A DNA stretch of 64,000 nt, taken from NCBI GenBank assembly GCA_947454485.1, contig CANGJJ010000003.1, positions 124,001 to 188,000 on the forward strand, given 5' to 3'. Made by a program: the position numbers and the translations under genes. This document shows positions 1-7,768 of the stretch, one piece after another (positions within the stretch are counted from its first letter, which is position 1; every line of letters starts with the position of its first letter). The notes below the pieces were generated by a model. That model was not told the origin of the DNA. It searched no databases and saw only the letters and a list, made by a program, of their open reading frames with translations. The stretch comes from Beijerinckiaceae bacterium (GTDB lineage: Bacteria > Pseudomonadota > Alphaproteobacteria > Rhizobiales > Beijerinckiaceae).

Positions 1-1
1 T

Positions 2-1474
2 TATTATCTGATCGACAGTGTTGTGGGTCGTTTACCGGATTTGGTGGACACTTTGGCCGATACACGTGGCCTTGTTGACGCCATGAGTGTCGGTAATAGC
101 GTGAGTGGTGATGACGCCGTCTCGCTCTTGATCAATCGCTCTGCTTTGGTGACAGGCCGCGAAAATATTTCGGCCTCCATCGGCTCCGCTATCAAGGGCA
201 ATGTCGACAATACGCTGAAGACCAGTTTGCCGACGCCCTTGCGCGATTTTGAACAAAGCGTGGCGAAGGTTGTTGCTGCCATTCCCGATACTTTGGTCGA
301 TTCGCCCGCCAAATCAGTCAAGCCTGCGACCATAAAGCCGCTGCTCGATGGGGCGGAGCAAATCTCCGAGCGCCTTGCGGCTATTTCTTATGCCGAGCTT
401 GATCGCTTGCTCAAAGCCCGCATTGCTGGCTTCAATGCTGAGCGCCTGAAGCTCTTCGTGATCGCCGGTATTTTGTTCCTCGTCGCTTTTGCTGCGGTCT
501 ATCAGGTCGTCGCCTCTGGCGTTGTCGCGCCGTTGAAGGATGCCATTGCCACGATGCGCCGTGTGTCGCAGGGCGATTATCACGTGGCGGTTGGAAGGTC
601 TGACCGGCAGGACGAGATCGGCGATATTGCGCGCGCTCTGATGATTTTCATCGAGGGCGGCCAGCGTCGCCAAGAGCTCGAAGCCGAGCAGACGCGCATG
701 GTCGAACAGACACGGGGTGTGGCGCGTGAGGTGCAGTCGAGTGCGACGCAGGTCGCTGGTGCTGCCTCTGAAGCCTCCTCCGCCATTGGTCAGATTGCCC
801 AAGGTGTGGCCCAGCAGGTTCATGCTGTGACGCAGGTCGGCACGGCAGTCTCCCAGAGTGTGCGCGCCATTACCGAGATCAACACCAATGCACTCACCGC
901 CCGTGACAGCGCAGGCCTGTTGCAAAAACTCTCCGAAGAGGGATTGCAGCGCGTGACTATGTTGTCGGAAGTGGTGACTCGCTCGGCTCAGGCGAGCGAG
1001 CAGATCCGCCAGATCACGCAGGTCATCGACTCCATTTCGCGCAAGACCAATTTGCTCTCGCTCAATGCGCAGATCGAAGCGGCTAATGCGGGTGAAGTGG
1101 GGCGTGGCTTTGCTGTGGTGGCGAATGAAGTGCAAACGCTGGCCGACAATGTGGCTCGCTCATCCAGCGAGATCGCCAAATCGGTCGATCACATCATTCA
1201 GGATGTGCGCTCGATCACTGGTTCGGCCGATGCGGTGCGTGATATCATTTCCCAGTTCCAGCAAAATGCACGGATGAATGCCGATCTCATGATGTCGGTC
1301 AGTGCGGCGGTGGAAGAGACTGAAGCGACCGTCACCGAGATCAATGCTTCCATGGAGCAGATCGGTGAGATCAGTCGCTCCAATGCAGCTTCGACCGAGG
1401 AGCTTTCGGCCACCATGCAGGATCTTGCCAGTGTCGCTGACAAGATGCGCAAGGAGGTTGCGACGATCAGCTAA
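2..1474 (+). CDS. Methyl-accepting chemotaxis protein, 5' end outside window
   Basis: Chemoreceptor that relays ligand or energy-state signals to CheA/CheW. The reading frame is open to the first base, so the GTG at 23 is probably internal and the N-terminal sensor part is cut off by the window edge. A transmembrane segment (around residues 140-163, counted from the GTG) is followed by a HAMP domain and then the long coiled-coil signalling domain. The hairpin tip is recognisable from [16 protein letters not shown] and [11 protein letters not shown]. The visible N-terminal part is helical and would be the periplasmic region. It ends one base before the stop of the convergent isomerase gene. 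No che genes lie nearby in the window. The family is certain; the ligand is unknown. Confidence 0.93.
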   Translation, partial: YYLIDSVVGRLPDLVDTLADTRGLVDAMSVGNSVSGDDAVSLLINRSALVTGRENISASIGSAIKGNVDNTLKTSLPTPLRDFEQSVAKVVAAIPDTLVDSPAKSVKPATIKPLLDGAEQISERLAAISYAELDRLLKARIAGFNAERLKLFVIAGILFLVAFAAVYQVVASGVVAPLKDAIATMRRVSQGDYHVAVGRSDRQDEIGDIARALMIFIEGGQRRQELEAEQTRMVEQTRGVAREVQSSATQVAGAASEASSAIGQIAQGVAQQVHAVTQVGTAVSQSVRAITEINTNALTARDSAGLLQKLSEEGLQRVTMLSEVVTRSAQASEQIRQITQVIDSISRKTNLLSLNAQIEAANAGEVGRGFAVVANEVQTLADNVARSSSEIAKSVDHIIQDVRSITGSADAVRDIISQFQQNARMNADLMMSVSAAVEETEATVTEINASMEQIGEISRSNAASTEELSATMQDLASVADKMRKEVATIS

Positions 1475-1475
1475 G

Positions 1476-2285
1476 TCAGACGCGCCCGATGGAGTGCAAA
1501 AACTCCATCGTCGCGCTGAGGGCTTTTTGGGCGCGCTCAGTGGCGCTCAGATGCGCATGGCGAGAACTGGGTGCCTCAATGCTGATGGGCGTTTGTGCGG
1601 GCAGGGCTTCGAGCAATTGGCGCAGCCACAGCTCTCCTTCGCCGGGGAGCAAGCGGGCGGTGCGAGATTCGCGACGAAGCTCATCGGCACTGCGTCCATC
1701 GGCCTGATAGGCTGGCGCATCGCAAAAATGCACCAGCTGCAAAAGTTGGGGCGGGACTTTGGCCAGATCGCTCGGCTGACCGCCCGAGCGCGAGAGATGC
1801 AAGGCATCGATGACAAGGGCTGCATGGGCAAGGCCCGTGCTTTCGACCATGTCGACAGCCTCTGCCAGAGAGCGACAGGCGCTATAGGGGTTGAACTCCA
1901 CCAGCGCCATCATGCCATGAGCTTGCGCATGATCAGCAAGGCGCATGAATGTTTCGCGCCTGCGGGCATGATCATCATCTTCCACCGGACAGACGATGAA
2001 GCGCCCGCCAAGACGCTGCGACAATTTCAAAACGGGCAGCAGGCCCTCAACATCCATATCGGGCTTGATCGGGAAGACGCCGACTTCCAGCAGAGCCATG
2101 CCGCTGTCTTCCATCGCTGTGATGAGCGCTTGTTCTTTGGCTGCATCGCCGGCAACTTTTTCGTCGCTCGCCAAGAGTGGATTGAGCCGCAACCCCGCAT
2201 GGGTGAAGCCCGCAGCCGCGCAGGCCTGCACCTGGCCCAAGGGACCAGCATCGAGAATGGACAAAGCGGCGAGCGAAACGATCAT
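1476..2285 (-). CDS. Sugar phosphate isomerase/epimerase-like TIM-barrel protein
   Basis: 269-residue protein resembling the xylose isomerase-like TIM barrel (AP endonuclease 2) family, which includes sugar epimerases and inosose dehydratases and usually binds a divalent metal. Supporting motifs are LVEFNPYSA in mid-protein (a metal-ligand Glu position), LVIDALHLSRSG (Asp and His) and VHFCDAP, followed by LLPGEGEL near the C terminus, the typical strand-end ligands of this fold. The start is supported by an AGAGGTG ribosome site 6 nt upstream. It is divergent from the GTA cluster, so its promoter lies in the same 250-bp region. The substrate cannot be told from sequence. Confidence 0.8.
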   Translation of the reverse strand: MIVSLAALSILDAGPLGQVQACAAAGFTHAGLRLNPLLASDEKVAGDAAKEQALITAMEDSGMALLEVGVFPIKPDMDVEGLLPVLKLSQRLGGRFIVCPVEDDDHARRRETFMRLADHAQAHGMMALVEFNPYSACRSLAEAVDMVESTGLAHAALVIDALHLSRSGGQPSDLAKVPPQLLQLVHFCDAPAYQADGRSADELRRESRTARLLPGEGELWLRQLLEALPAQTPISIEAPSSRHAHLSATERAQKALSATMEFLHSIGRV

Positions 2286-2345
2286 GGTGGCACCTCTGGC
2301 AGGGATGTGCCGCGCGAATTGTTCTGAGTCCAGAGTGAATTATAA

Positions 2346-2359
2346 GAAAGTTGTCTTTC
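2346..2359. promoter_or_regulatory. Dyad symmetry upstream of GTA promoter
   Basis: GAAAG-TTGT-CTTTC inverted repeat between the isomerase start and the -35 box of the cluster promoter (16 nt upstream of it). Placement fits an operator for the GTA promoter or the divergent isomerase gene. The arms are short, so this is only suggestive. Confidence 0.3.
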
Positions 2360-2374
2360 AAAGGAAAATCATCC

Positions 2375-2403
2375 TTGACACCGTGACGCTTCTGGGCTAG
2401 GAT
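2375..2403 (+). promoter_or_regulatory. Sigma70-type promoter of the GTA cluster
   Basis: Perfect -35 hexamer TTGACA (2375-2380), 17-bp spacer, then TAGGAT (2398-2403), close to the TATAAT -10 consensus. Predicted transcription start is about 2409-2411, which coincides with an ATG at 2410 that is in frame with the TerS gene. No comparable signal was noticed closer to the TerS start. Confidence 0.7.
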
Positions 2404-2409
2404 TACTTC

Positions 2410-2524
2410 ATGCTCCAGAAGTGTGGGGCGAGGGGGCCTCTGCTGGTCCTTCTTGTCCCTCCACTGCGCAGCACTTCAATTCATCATCATTCATCTGTGC
2501 CAGCGCCCCTCGCGCTGGCTTTTT
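2410..2524 (+). ncRNA. GTA cluster leader RNA or small RNA
   Basis: Region between the predicted transcription start and the intrinsic terminator at 2499-2524, about 115 nt. It holds G-rich (2424-2437) and C/U-rich (2456-2463) stretches that can pair partly. It could be a free-standing small RNA or the leader of the GTA transcript. An ATG at 2410 opens a frame that runs without a stop through the hairpin into TerS, so ribosomes on a leaderless transcript would cross the terminator. No known RNA family was recognised. Confidence 0.4.
2499..2524 (+). terminator. Intrinsic terminator just upstream of TerS
   Basis: Perfect 8-bp stem GCCAGCGC (2499-2506) / GCGCTGGC (2512-2519) with loop CCCTC, followed by TTTTT-A-TTT. 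The TerS ribosome site GGAGG (2529-2533) and ATG (2539) follow directly. It lies downstream of the promoter at 2375, so it would stop or attenuate transcription entering the GTA genes. Confidence 0.75.
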
Positions 2525-2538
2525 ATTTGGAGGACGCC

Positions 2539-3135
2539 ATGCCGCGTGACCCCCGTTTCACTCCCGTGCCTGATCCTGATGCCAGCCTGCTGCAGGAGGT
2601 GCGCGCCCAGTTCGAGGCCGGCACTTTGACCCGCCAGCAGGCGGCAGAGCGCCTTGGCCTCACGCTCGCCACCTTTACCTCGCGTCTGCGCAAACGTTGG
2701 TTCTGGACCTTGCCTGAGCGTTTGCGCTCGCAGCGCGCCAAAGCGCCTGTGCGACGCCTTCGCAAAGGTGCAGCGCAGCGCGTGGAAAAGATGACCGTGC
2801 GCAAACGCAAGCAGCTCATTGATGAGCAGATTGAAGTTGTGCTGCGCGCCATTGAAGCCAATGCGGATGCAGGCGGTCAGCCGCTTGATGCTGAGAAACA
2901 TGGTCGCCTGATTGCCATGGCGATCAAATTGCAGATGGACAGTCTGCGCGCCAACGCATCGCACACCAGCCGCAAAAAGGAGAGCGCAGCCGATGGCTCG
3001 CATGACATCGCCCAAGGCTCGCTCGATTCTGCCCATGAGCTGGCCCGGTTGCGAGCTGACCTGGCTGACAAGCTTGCCGGGGACGATGCAGCGCGAACGG
3101 TTGATGCAGACATTGAGCAGCTACGATCACCGTGA
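2539..3135 (+). CDS. Terminase small subunit-like protein (GTA gp1)
   Basis: 198 residues when started at 2539, where GGAGG sits 5 nt upstream; the frame stays open back to an ATG at 2410. In GTAs and headful phages TerS recognises or loads DNA for the packaging motor. The N-terminal third has a helix-turn-helix-like stretch (QQAAERLGLTLATFTSRLRK), followed by a basic region (RKGAAQRVEKMTVRKRK) and a helical, oligomerisation-type segment. Position directly before TerL, with overlap of about 140 nt, supports the role. The sequence is too divergent to be certain from motif alone. Confidence 0.7.
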   Translation: MPRDPRFTPVPDPDASLLQEVRAQFEAGTLTRQQAAERLGLTLATFTSRLRKRWFWTLPERLRSQRAKAPVRRLRKGAAQRVEKMTVRKRKQLIDEQIEVVLRAIEANADAGGQPLDAEKHGRLIAMAIKLQMDSLRANASHTSRKKESAADGSHDIAQGSLDSAHELARLRADLADKLAGDDAARTVDADIEQLRSP

Positions 3136-4390
3136 GATCAGCGCGCTGCATAGTTTGTGGGAGCTGAATGCGCGGCCCGATCAATTGCCGCCACTCACAT
3201 CCCAATCAGGAAGCGTCTGGTCCCATTGGCTCGTCATTGGCGGGCGCGGTGCTGGTAAAACGCGCACCGGTGCTGAATGGGTGCGCGGCATTGCTTTGGG
3301 CCTTCCCGGCTTTGCGCGCAAGCCCGCCTCGCGCATCGCCCTTGTGGGTGAGACCATGGCCGATGTGCGTGATGTGATGGTGGAGGGCGTGTCGGGTCTG
3401 CTCAGTCTTGATCCGCGCACGCGCCCGCAATGGGAGCCATCGCGTCGTCGGTTGCTCTGGCCCAATGGGGCTGTGGCGCAGTGTTTTTCAGCCGAAGATC
3501 CTGAGAGCCTGCGCGGCCCGCAATTTGAATGTGCCTGGCTCGATGAGCTTGGCAAATGGCGACATGATCAGGAGTGTTTTGACATGCTGCAATTTGGTTT
3601 GCGCCTTGGTGATCATCCGCGCCAAATCATCACCACCACACCGCGTCCAACGCCTCTCATCAAAAAACTGATGCAAGATCCCGCCACCGCCGTGACGCGC
3701 TCTGCCACGCGGGAAAATGCGCGCCATCTTGCCCCCGATTTTCTGAAGACTTTGATGGCGCGCTATGGTGGAACGCGGCTTGGTCGTCAGGAACTGGAGG
3801 GCGAGCTGATTGAAGATCGTCACGGCGCTTTATGGACGCGCGCCATGCTTGATGATCTGCGATGCACTGAGGCTCCGCCCTTGTCGCGCATTGTTGTGGC
3901 CATTGACCCGCCAGCCAGTTCCAGCAAAAGGGCTGATCGCTGCGGCATTGTGGCGGCGGGCATTGACCGCGATGGCGCACTCTATGTTTTGGCCGATGAA
4001 ACTTTGGGTGAGGCGCGCCCACAGTCTTGGTCGCAAACAGCGGCCGCGCTCTATCATCGTCTGGAAGCAGATCTCATCATCGCGGAAGTGAACCAAGGTG
4101 GCGATATGGTCGCAGCTGTCATTGCAGAGGCTGACCCAACTGTGCCTGTGCGCAAAGTGCGCGCCACACGTGGAAAATATTTGCGAGCGGCTCCGGTGGC
4201 GCAACTCTATGAACAAGGCCGCGTCCATCACGTTGGTGCTTTCAGCGATTTGGAAGATGAGATGTGCGCCTTCGCGGCAGATGGTCTGCCCAATGGGCGC
4301 AGCCCTGACCGGCTCGATGCACTCGTCTGGGCCATCACAGATCTTGCGCTACAGCCGCGTGCGCAAAATCCAAAACTGCGTCGCCTCTAA
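2993..4390 (+). CDS. Terminase large subunit (GTA gp2)
   Basis: Packaging ATPase and nuclease that drives host DNA into the GTA head. Walker A is GGRGAGKTRT (about residue 82), Walker B-like acidic residues follow in CAWLDELGKW, and a coupling motif follows in IITTTPRPTP. The C-terminal nuclease half has VAIDPPASS, EVNQGGDMV and the final RLDALVWAITDL acidic cluster. The 2993 ATG is chosen over the one at 2912 because AAGGAG lies upstream and the following sequence (SLPGTMQRERLMQTL) matches the usual N terminus of GTA terminases. It overlaps the TerS gene. 465 residues is normal for the family. Confidence 0.95.
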   Translation: MARMTSPKARSILPMSWPGCELTWLTSLPGTMQRERLMQTLSSYDHREISALHSLWELNARPDQLPPLTSQSGSVWSHWLVIGGRGAGKTRTGAEWVRGIALGLPGFARKPASRIALVGETMADVRDVMVEGVSGLLSLDPRTRPQWEPSRRRLLWPNGAVAQCFSAEDPESLRGPQFECAWLDELGKWRHDQECFDMLQFGLRLGDHPRQIITTTPRPTPLIKKLMQDPATAVTRSATRENARHLAPDFLKTLMARYGGTRLGRQELEGELIEDRHGALWTRAMLDDLRCTEAPPLSRIVVAIDPPASSSKRADRCGIVAAGIDRDGALYVLADETLGEARPQSWSQTAAALYHRLEADLIIAEVNQGGDMVAAVIAEADPTVPVRKVRATRGKYLRAAPVAQLYEQGRVHHVGAFSDLEDEMCAFAADGLPNGRSPDRLDALVWAITDLALQPRAQNPKLRRL

Positions 4391-4405
4391 CTCAAAGGCC
4401 TCATC

Positions 4406-5581
4406 ATGACTTCTTTATTGTCGCGCCTGCAGCGTGCAGGCGCAGCCTTTCGCGTGGCCGATGTGAAAGCCTCTCGGGCGAGCCCGCTGGTGGCCAAACT
4501 CTACTTCCCCGGCTCGCGCAATCTGCCGCGCGATCTCACAGAGCTCACGCGCTTGGGCTTTGAGCGTAACCCAATCGTGCACCGTGCTGTGCGCATGGTG
4601 GCAGAGGCCAGCGCCAGTCTTGTCTGGCGCGCTTATGAAAGTGCCGATGAAGTGCCTGACCATCCTGCTCTGGCTTTGCTCGCGCAGCCCAATGGTGTGG
4701 AGGCTGGCCCCAGTTTCATCGAAGCGCTCACCACCAATCTGCTGCTCTTCGGCAATGCCTATGTGGAAGGCGTGATGATGGAGGGCGTGATGCGCGAACT
4801 CTGGTCACTGCGGCCAGATCGTATGACCATTGTGCCGGGGGCCACGGGCTGGCCCGCAGCCTATGACTATCAAGTGGGTGGTGAGGCATTGCGCTATTCC
4901 ATGCCGCGCGAAGGGCAGAGCCCGATTTTGCATCTCAAATTTTTCTCGCCGCTGGATGATCATTATGGCTTTGCACCTTTGCGTGCAGCCCAGCGCGCGG
5001 TCGAAGCCCATCAAGCCGCGAGTGACTGGAACAGTGCCTTGCTGGAAAATGCCGCGCGCCCCTCAGGTGCTCTTGTCTATTCTGGTCCAGAAGGTGTGAG
5101 CCTGTCAGATGTGCAATTTGAGCGTTTGAAAAGCGAGCTTGATGAAACCTTCTCCGGCCCTGCCAATGCAGGGCGCCCCTTGCTGCTGGAGGGCGGGCTT
5201 GATTGGAAGGCGCTGTCGCTCACGCCCAAAGATATGGACTTTGTGGAGGCCAAAGCCTCTGCCGCGCGCGAAATTGCGCTCGCCTTTGGTGTGCCACCTT
5301 TGTTGCTGGGTCTGCCGGGCGACAATACCCATGCCAATTATCAAGAAGCCAATCGCGCCTTCTGGCGTCAGACGGTCATTCCCCTTGTGGCGCGCATTCA
5401 AAAACATTTTGCACTTTGGCTTGCACCCAGCTTCGGCCCATTCCGGTTTGATTATGATATCGACCGGCTCGATGCTTTGGCTGATGAACGCGCCCAGGAA
5501 TGGGCGCGCGTGAATAGCGCTGATTTTCTCACCCAGAATGAAAAACGCGAAGCCGTCGGCTATGGGCCTTTGGCGCGCTGA
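4406..5581 (+). CDS. HK97-type portal protein (GTA gp3)
   Basis: Forms the dodecameric ring at the head vertex through which DNA enters and leaves. The 391-residue sequence fits the HK97 portal family: NPIVHRAVRMVAEAS near the N terminus, the central FFSPLDDHYGFAPLRAAQRA, and the C-terminal FGVPPLLLGLPGDNTHANYQ. It follows TerL by 15 nt, in the canonical order. Confidence 0.95.
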   Translation: MTSLLSRLQRAGAAFRVADVKASRASPLVAKLYFPGSRNLPRDLTELTRLGFERNPIVHRAVRMVAEASASLVWRAYESADEVPDHPALALLAQPNGVEAGPSFIEALTTNLLLFGNAYVEGVMMEGVMRELWSLRPDRMTIVPGATGWPAAYDYQVGGEALRYSMPREGQSPILHLKFFSPLDDHYGFAPLRAAQRAVEAHQAASDWNSALLENAARPSGALVYSGPEGVSLSDVQFERLKSELDETFSGPANAGRPLLLEGGLDWKALSLTPKDMDFVEAKASAAREIALAFGVPPLLLGLPGDNTHANYQEANRAFWRQTVIPLVARIQKHFALWLAPSFGPFRFDYDIDRLDALADERAQEWARVNSADFLTQNEKREAVGYGPLAR

Positions 5582-5596
5582 CCTGTCGGCGGTCGG

Positions 5597-5785
5597 ATGA
5601 ATGACATTACACAAACTTTTATCGCACGCGGTGATCTGGCGCATCTGGCTTTGCTGCTTTGGGCGAGCCTGTCGTCAGCTTTGTTGGTGTGGAGCTTGAA
5701 GGAGCTTGCCGCCGCCACGCGGCGCTTTGACACTTTTGTGCGTGAACTTGCCTATTTCAACGAACAATTTGGAGACATGCGATGA
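5597..5785 (+). CDS. Small membrane protein, GTA gp3.5-like
   Basis: 62 residues with one hydrophobic segment (LAHLALLLWASLSSALLVW, about residues 14-32) followed by a charged amphipathic tail. In R. capsulatus GTA a small ORF of this kind (orfg3.5) lies between portal and protease, and size, position and topology agree. Function is unknown. Its stop overlaps an ATG at 5782 (ATGA), which opens a further micro-ORF. Confidence 0.75.
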   Translation: MNDITQTFIARGDLAHLALLLWASLSSALLVWSLKELAAATRRFDTFVRELAYFNEQFGDMR

Positions 5786-5883
5786 TGAGGCTGTTGTTTG
5801 GCCGCAGCCATGCGAATGAAGGCTATGTGTTCCGACATTTCTTGCGACTGTTGTCGCGTAGCAAGGGGATGCGCCATGTTTGA
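5782..5883 (+). CDS. Possible 33-residue micro-ORF between gp3.5 and protease
   Basis: Starts at an ATGA overlap with the gp3.5 stop and ends by overlapping the protease start (ATGTTTGA, 5876-5883). GGAGA lies 7 nt upstream. The peptide begins MMRLLFGRSHANEGYVF and is strongly basic, with no membrane segment. The tight double overlap suggests translational coupling; whether the peptide itself has a function is not visible. Confidence 0.4.
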   Translation: MMRLLFGRSHANEGYVFRHFLRLLSRSKGMRHV

Positions 5884-6457
5884 TCTCTTGCGGCGCGCGG
5901 GTCTTGGGCCCCGCGAAGTCAAGCACGCCCCTTTGGCTCTTTCCACCATTCGCACAACCGGCGTGTTTGAAGGCTATGCAAGCCTGTTTGGGATCGCGGA
6001 TCTTGGTCATGACATCGTCATGCCAGGGGCTTTCCGTCAGTCATTAGCGCGGCGCGGTGCGCAAAAGGTGAAGTTGTTGTGGCAGCACCAGGCGGGCGAG
6101 CCCATTGGCAGTTGGCTATCGCTGCAAGAAGATGCGCGCGGCCTGCATGTGATCGGCAAGCTTAATCTGCATGTAGCGCGGGCGCGTGAGATCCTGTCCT
6201 TGATGCGTGAGGGCTCTGTCGATGGTCTGTCCATCGGCTTTCGTGCAAAGCGTGTGCAACGCGATCCCGCAACAGGTTTGCGCCATTTGCTGGAGGTTGA
6301 TTTGTGGGAGATCTCCCTCGTCACATTCCCCATGTTGCCCCAAGCGCGCGTCAGTGCGGTGAAGTCTGGCGCACAACCCTTGCTGCAGGCGACCCGTTTG
6401 GCTTGGCAACGCAGCGCAAAGGACTTCGCACAAAAGATTGAGACGCTTTCGCCCTGA
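5876..6457 (+). CDS. HK97-type prohead protease (GTA gp4)
   Basis: Processes the capsid protein during head maturation. Family motifs are GYASLFGIADLGHDIVMPGAF near the N terminus (shown here to identify the Asp region), LLWQHQAGEPIGSW with the catalytic His, and the Ser-containing SVDGLSIGFRA, with LWEISLVTFPML after it. The start at 5876 has AAGGGG 7 nt upstream and is preferred over an upstream in-frame ATG at 5798 that encodes a Cys-rich, unlike sequence. 193 residues. An intrinsic terminator follows. Confidence 0.93.
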   Translation: MFDLLRRAGLGPREVKHAPLALSTIRTTGVFEGYASLFGIADLGHDIVMPGAFRQSLARRGAQKVKLLWQHQAGEPIGSWLSLQEDARGLHVIGKLNLHVARAREILSLMREGSVDGLSIGFRAKRVQRDPATGLRHLLEVDLWEISLVTFPMLPQARVSAVKSGAQPLLQATRLAWQRSAKDFAQKIETLSP

Positions 6458-6478
6458 TTTTCTCAAACTGTTTTTTTG

Positions 6479-6511
6479 ATCCGCACTGCGCCGTCCAGTG
6501 CGGATTTTTTT
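6479..6511 (+). terminator. Intrinsic terminator between protease and capsid genes
   Basis: Perfect 10-bp stem ATCCGCACTG (6479-6488) / CAGTGCGGAT (6496-6505) with a 7-nt loop and a run of seven T (6505-6511). It lies 22 nt after the protease stop and 25 nt before the capsid start, inside what should be one late operon. Confidence 0.85.
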
Positions 6512-6535
6512 ATGGCGGCGACATAAGAGGATATG

Positions 6536-7768
6536 ATGGATATTCAGGAAACAAAGGCAGTGGATGCTGCCAGTGCATTTGGTGAGCTCCACCGCGCTTT
6601 CGAGGCTTTTCGCGAAACCAATGATGAGCGTTTGGGTCAAATCGAGAGTCGATTGACCAGTGATGTCATTACCGAAGAAAAGCTGACCCGTATTGATCGC
6701 GCGCTTGATGAAGCCAAGTCGCGTCTTGACCGCGCTTTGCTGGAGCAGTCGCGCCCCCGTCTTGGCGAGACGCAGATGCGGGAAAGCGACCAGCGTGAGC
6801 ATAAGGCTGCCTTTCGCAATTATATGCGCAGCGGCGATTCAGTCGGCCTGAAGGCGCTCGAAGAAAAGGCTATGTCGGGATCTTCTGGCGTAGATGGCGG
6901 CTATCTTTTGACGCCTGCAGTGGAGCGCGACATTCTGCGACGCATGGCAAATATTTCGCCTATTCGAGCCGTGGCAACCGTGCGCGAGATCTCCACCGCG
7001 AACTATCGTTTGGCTTTTTCTCAGTCTGGTCCGGCGACGGGTTGGGTGGCAGAGGCTGATGCGCGTCCCATGACGGCCAATCAGCAGATCACCGATACAA
7101 CATTTCCGGCTATGGAGCTTTATGCCATGCCGGCAGTCACGCAGAATCTTCTGGACGATACAGCCGTTGATATTGAGCAATGGCTTGCCTCTGAAATTGA
7201 AACGGTCTTTGCAGAGCAGGAGGGCAAAGCCTTCATTACAGGTGATGGCGTGAACAAGCCTATGGGCCTGCTGTCTTACCCCAAAGTGGCGAATGTAAAT
7301 TGGGGTAGCGGAAAAATCGGCTACAGTGTCTCAGGATCACCAGGCGCATTTCCATCGTCCAATCCGTCCGATGTTCTTGTCGATCTGATTTATACATTGC
7401 GAGCGGGATATCGTCAGAACGCAAGTTTTCTGATGAGTCGACGCACACAAAATTTGATCCGCAAATTCCGCGCCACGACAGGTGAATATTTGTGGGCACC
7501 GCCATCTGCCATTGGCATGCCCGCAAATCTCATGAATTTTCCGCTGATCGAGTCAGAAGACATGCCGGATATGGGGCAAGATACTTACTCGATTGCATTT
7601 GGCGATCTTCGCCGCGCTTATCTCATCGTGGATCGCCGGGGTATTCGTGTCTTGCGTGATCCTTATTCGTCAAAACCCTATGTGCTCTTCTACACGACCA
7701 AACGTGTGGGTGGCGGCGTTCAGGATTTTGACGCGATCAAACTTCTGAAGTTTGGCGTGCCCGGTTAA
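6536..7768 (+). CDS. HK97-type major capsid protein (GTA gp5)
   Basis: Shell protein of the GTA head. Residues 1 to about 105 are a charged coiled-coil (delta-domain/scaffold-like, removed by the protease in the family), then the HK97 fold: SGSSGVDGGYLLTPAVERDI, VAEADARPMT, ELYAMPAVTQNLLDD, FITGDGVNKPMGLLSY. The ATG at 6536 has AAGAGG at a 5-nt spacing; the adjacent ATG at 6533 would leave only 2 nt. Its TAA overlaps the stop of the counter-oriented protease gene at 7765. Confidence 0.96.
   Translation: MDIQETKAVDAASAFGELHRAFEAFRETNDERLGQIESRLTSDVITEEKLTRIDRALDEAKSRLDRALLEQSRPRLGETQMRESDQREHKAAFRNYMRSGDSVGLKALEEKAMSGSSGVDGGYLLTPAVERDILRRMANISPIRAVATVREISTANYRLAFSQSGPATGWVAEADARPMTANQQITDTTFPAMELYAMPAVTQNLLDDTAVDIEQWLASEIETVFAEQEGKAFITGDGVNKPMGLLSYPKVANVNWGSGKIGYSVSGSPGAFPSSNPSDVLVDLIYTLRAGYRQNASFLMSRRTQNLIRKFRATTGEYLWAPPSAIGMPANLMNFPLIESEDMPDMGQDTYSIAFGDLRRAYLIVDRRGIRVLRDPYSSKPYVLFYTTKRVGGGVQDFDAIKLLKFGVPG

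Noticed and set aside
314-1135. Minus-strand frame of 273 codons in the chemoreceptor gene
   Set aside because: Complement of the HAMP and signalling domain; shadow only.
1302-2327. Plus-strand frame of 341 codons across the chemoreceptor end and isomerase
   Set aside because: Overlaps two well-supported genes in other frames; no recognisable domain.
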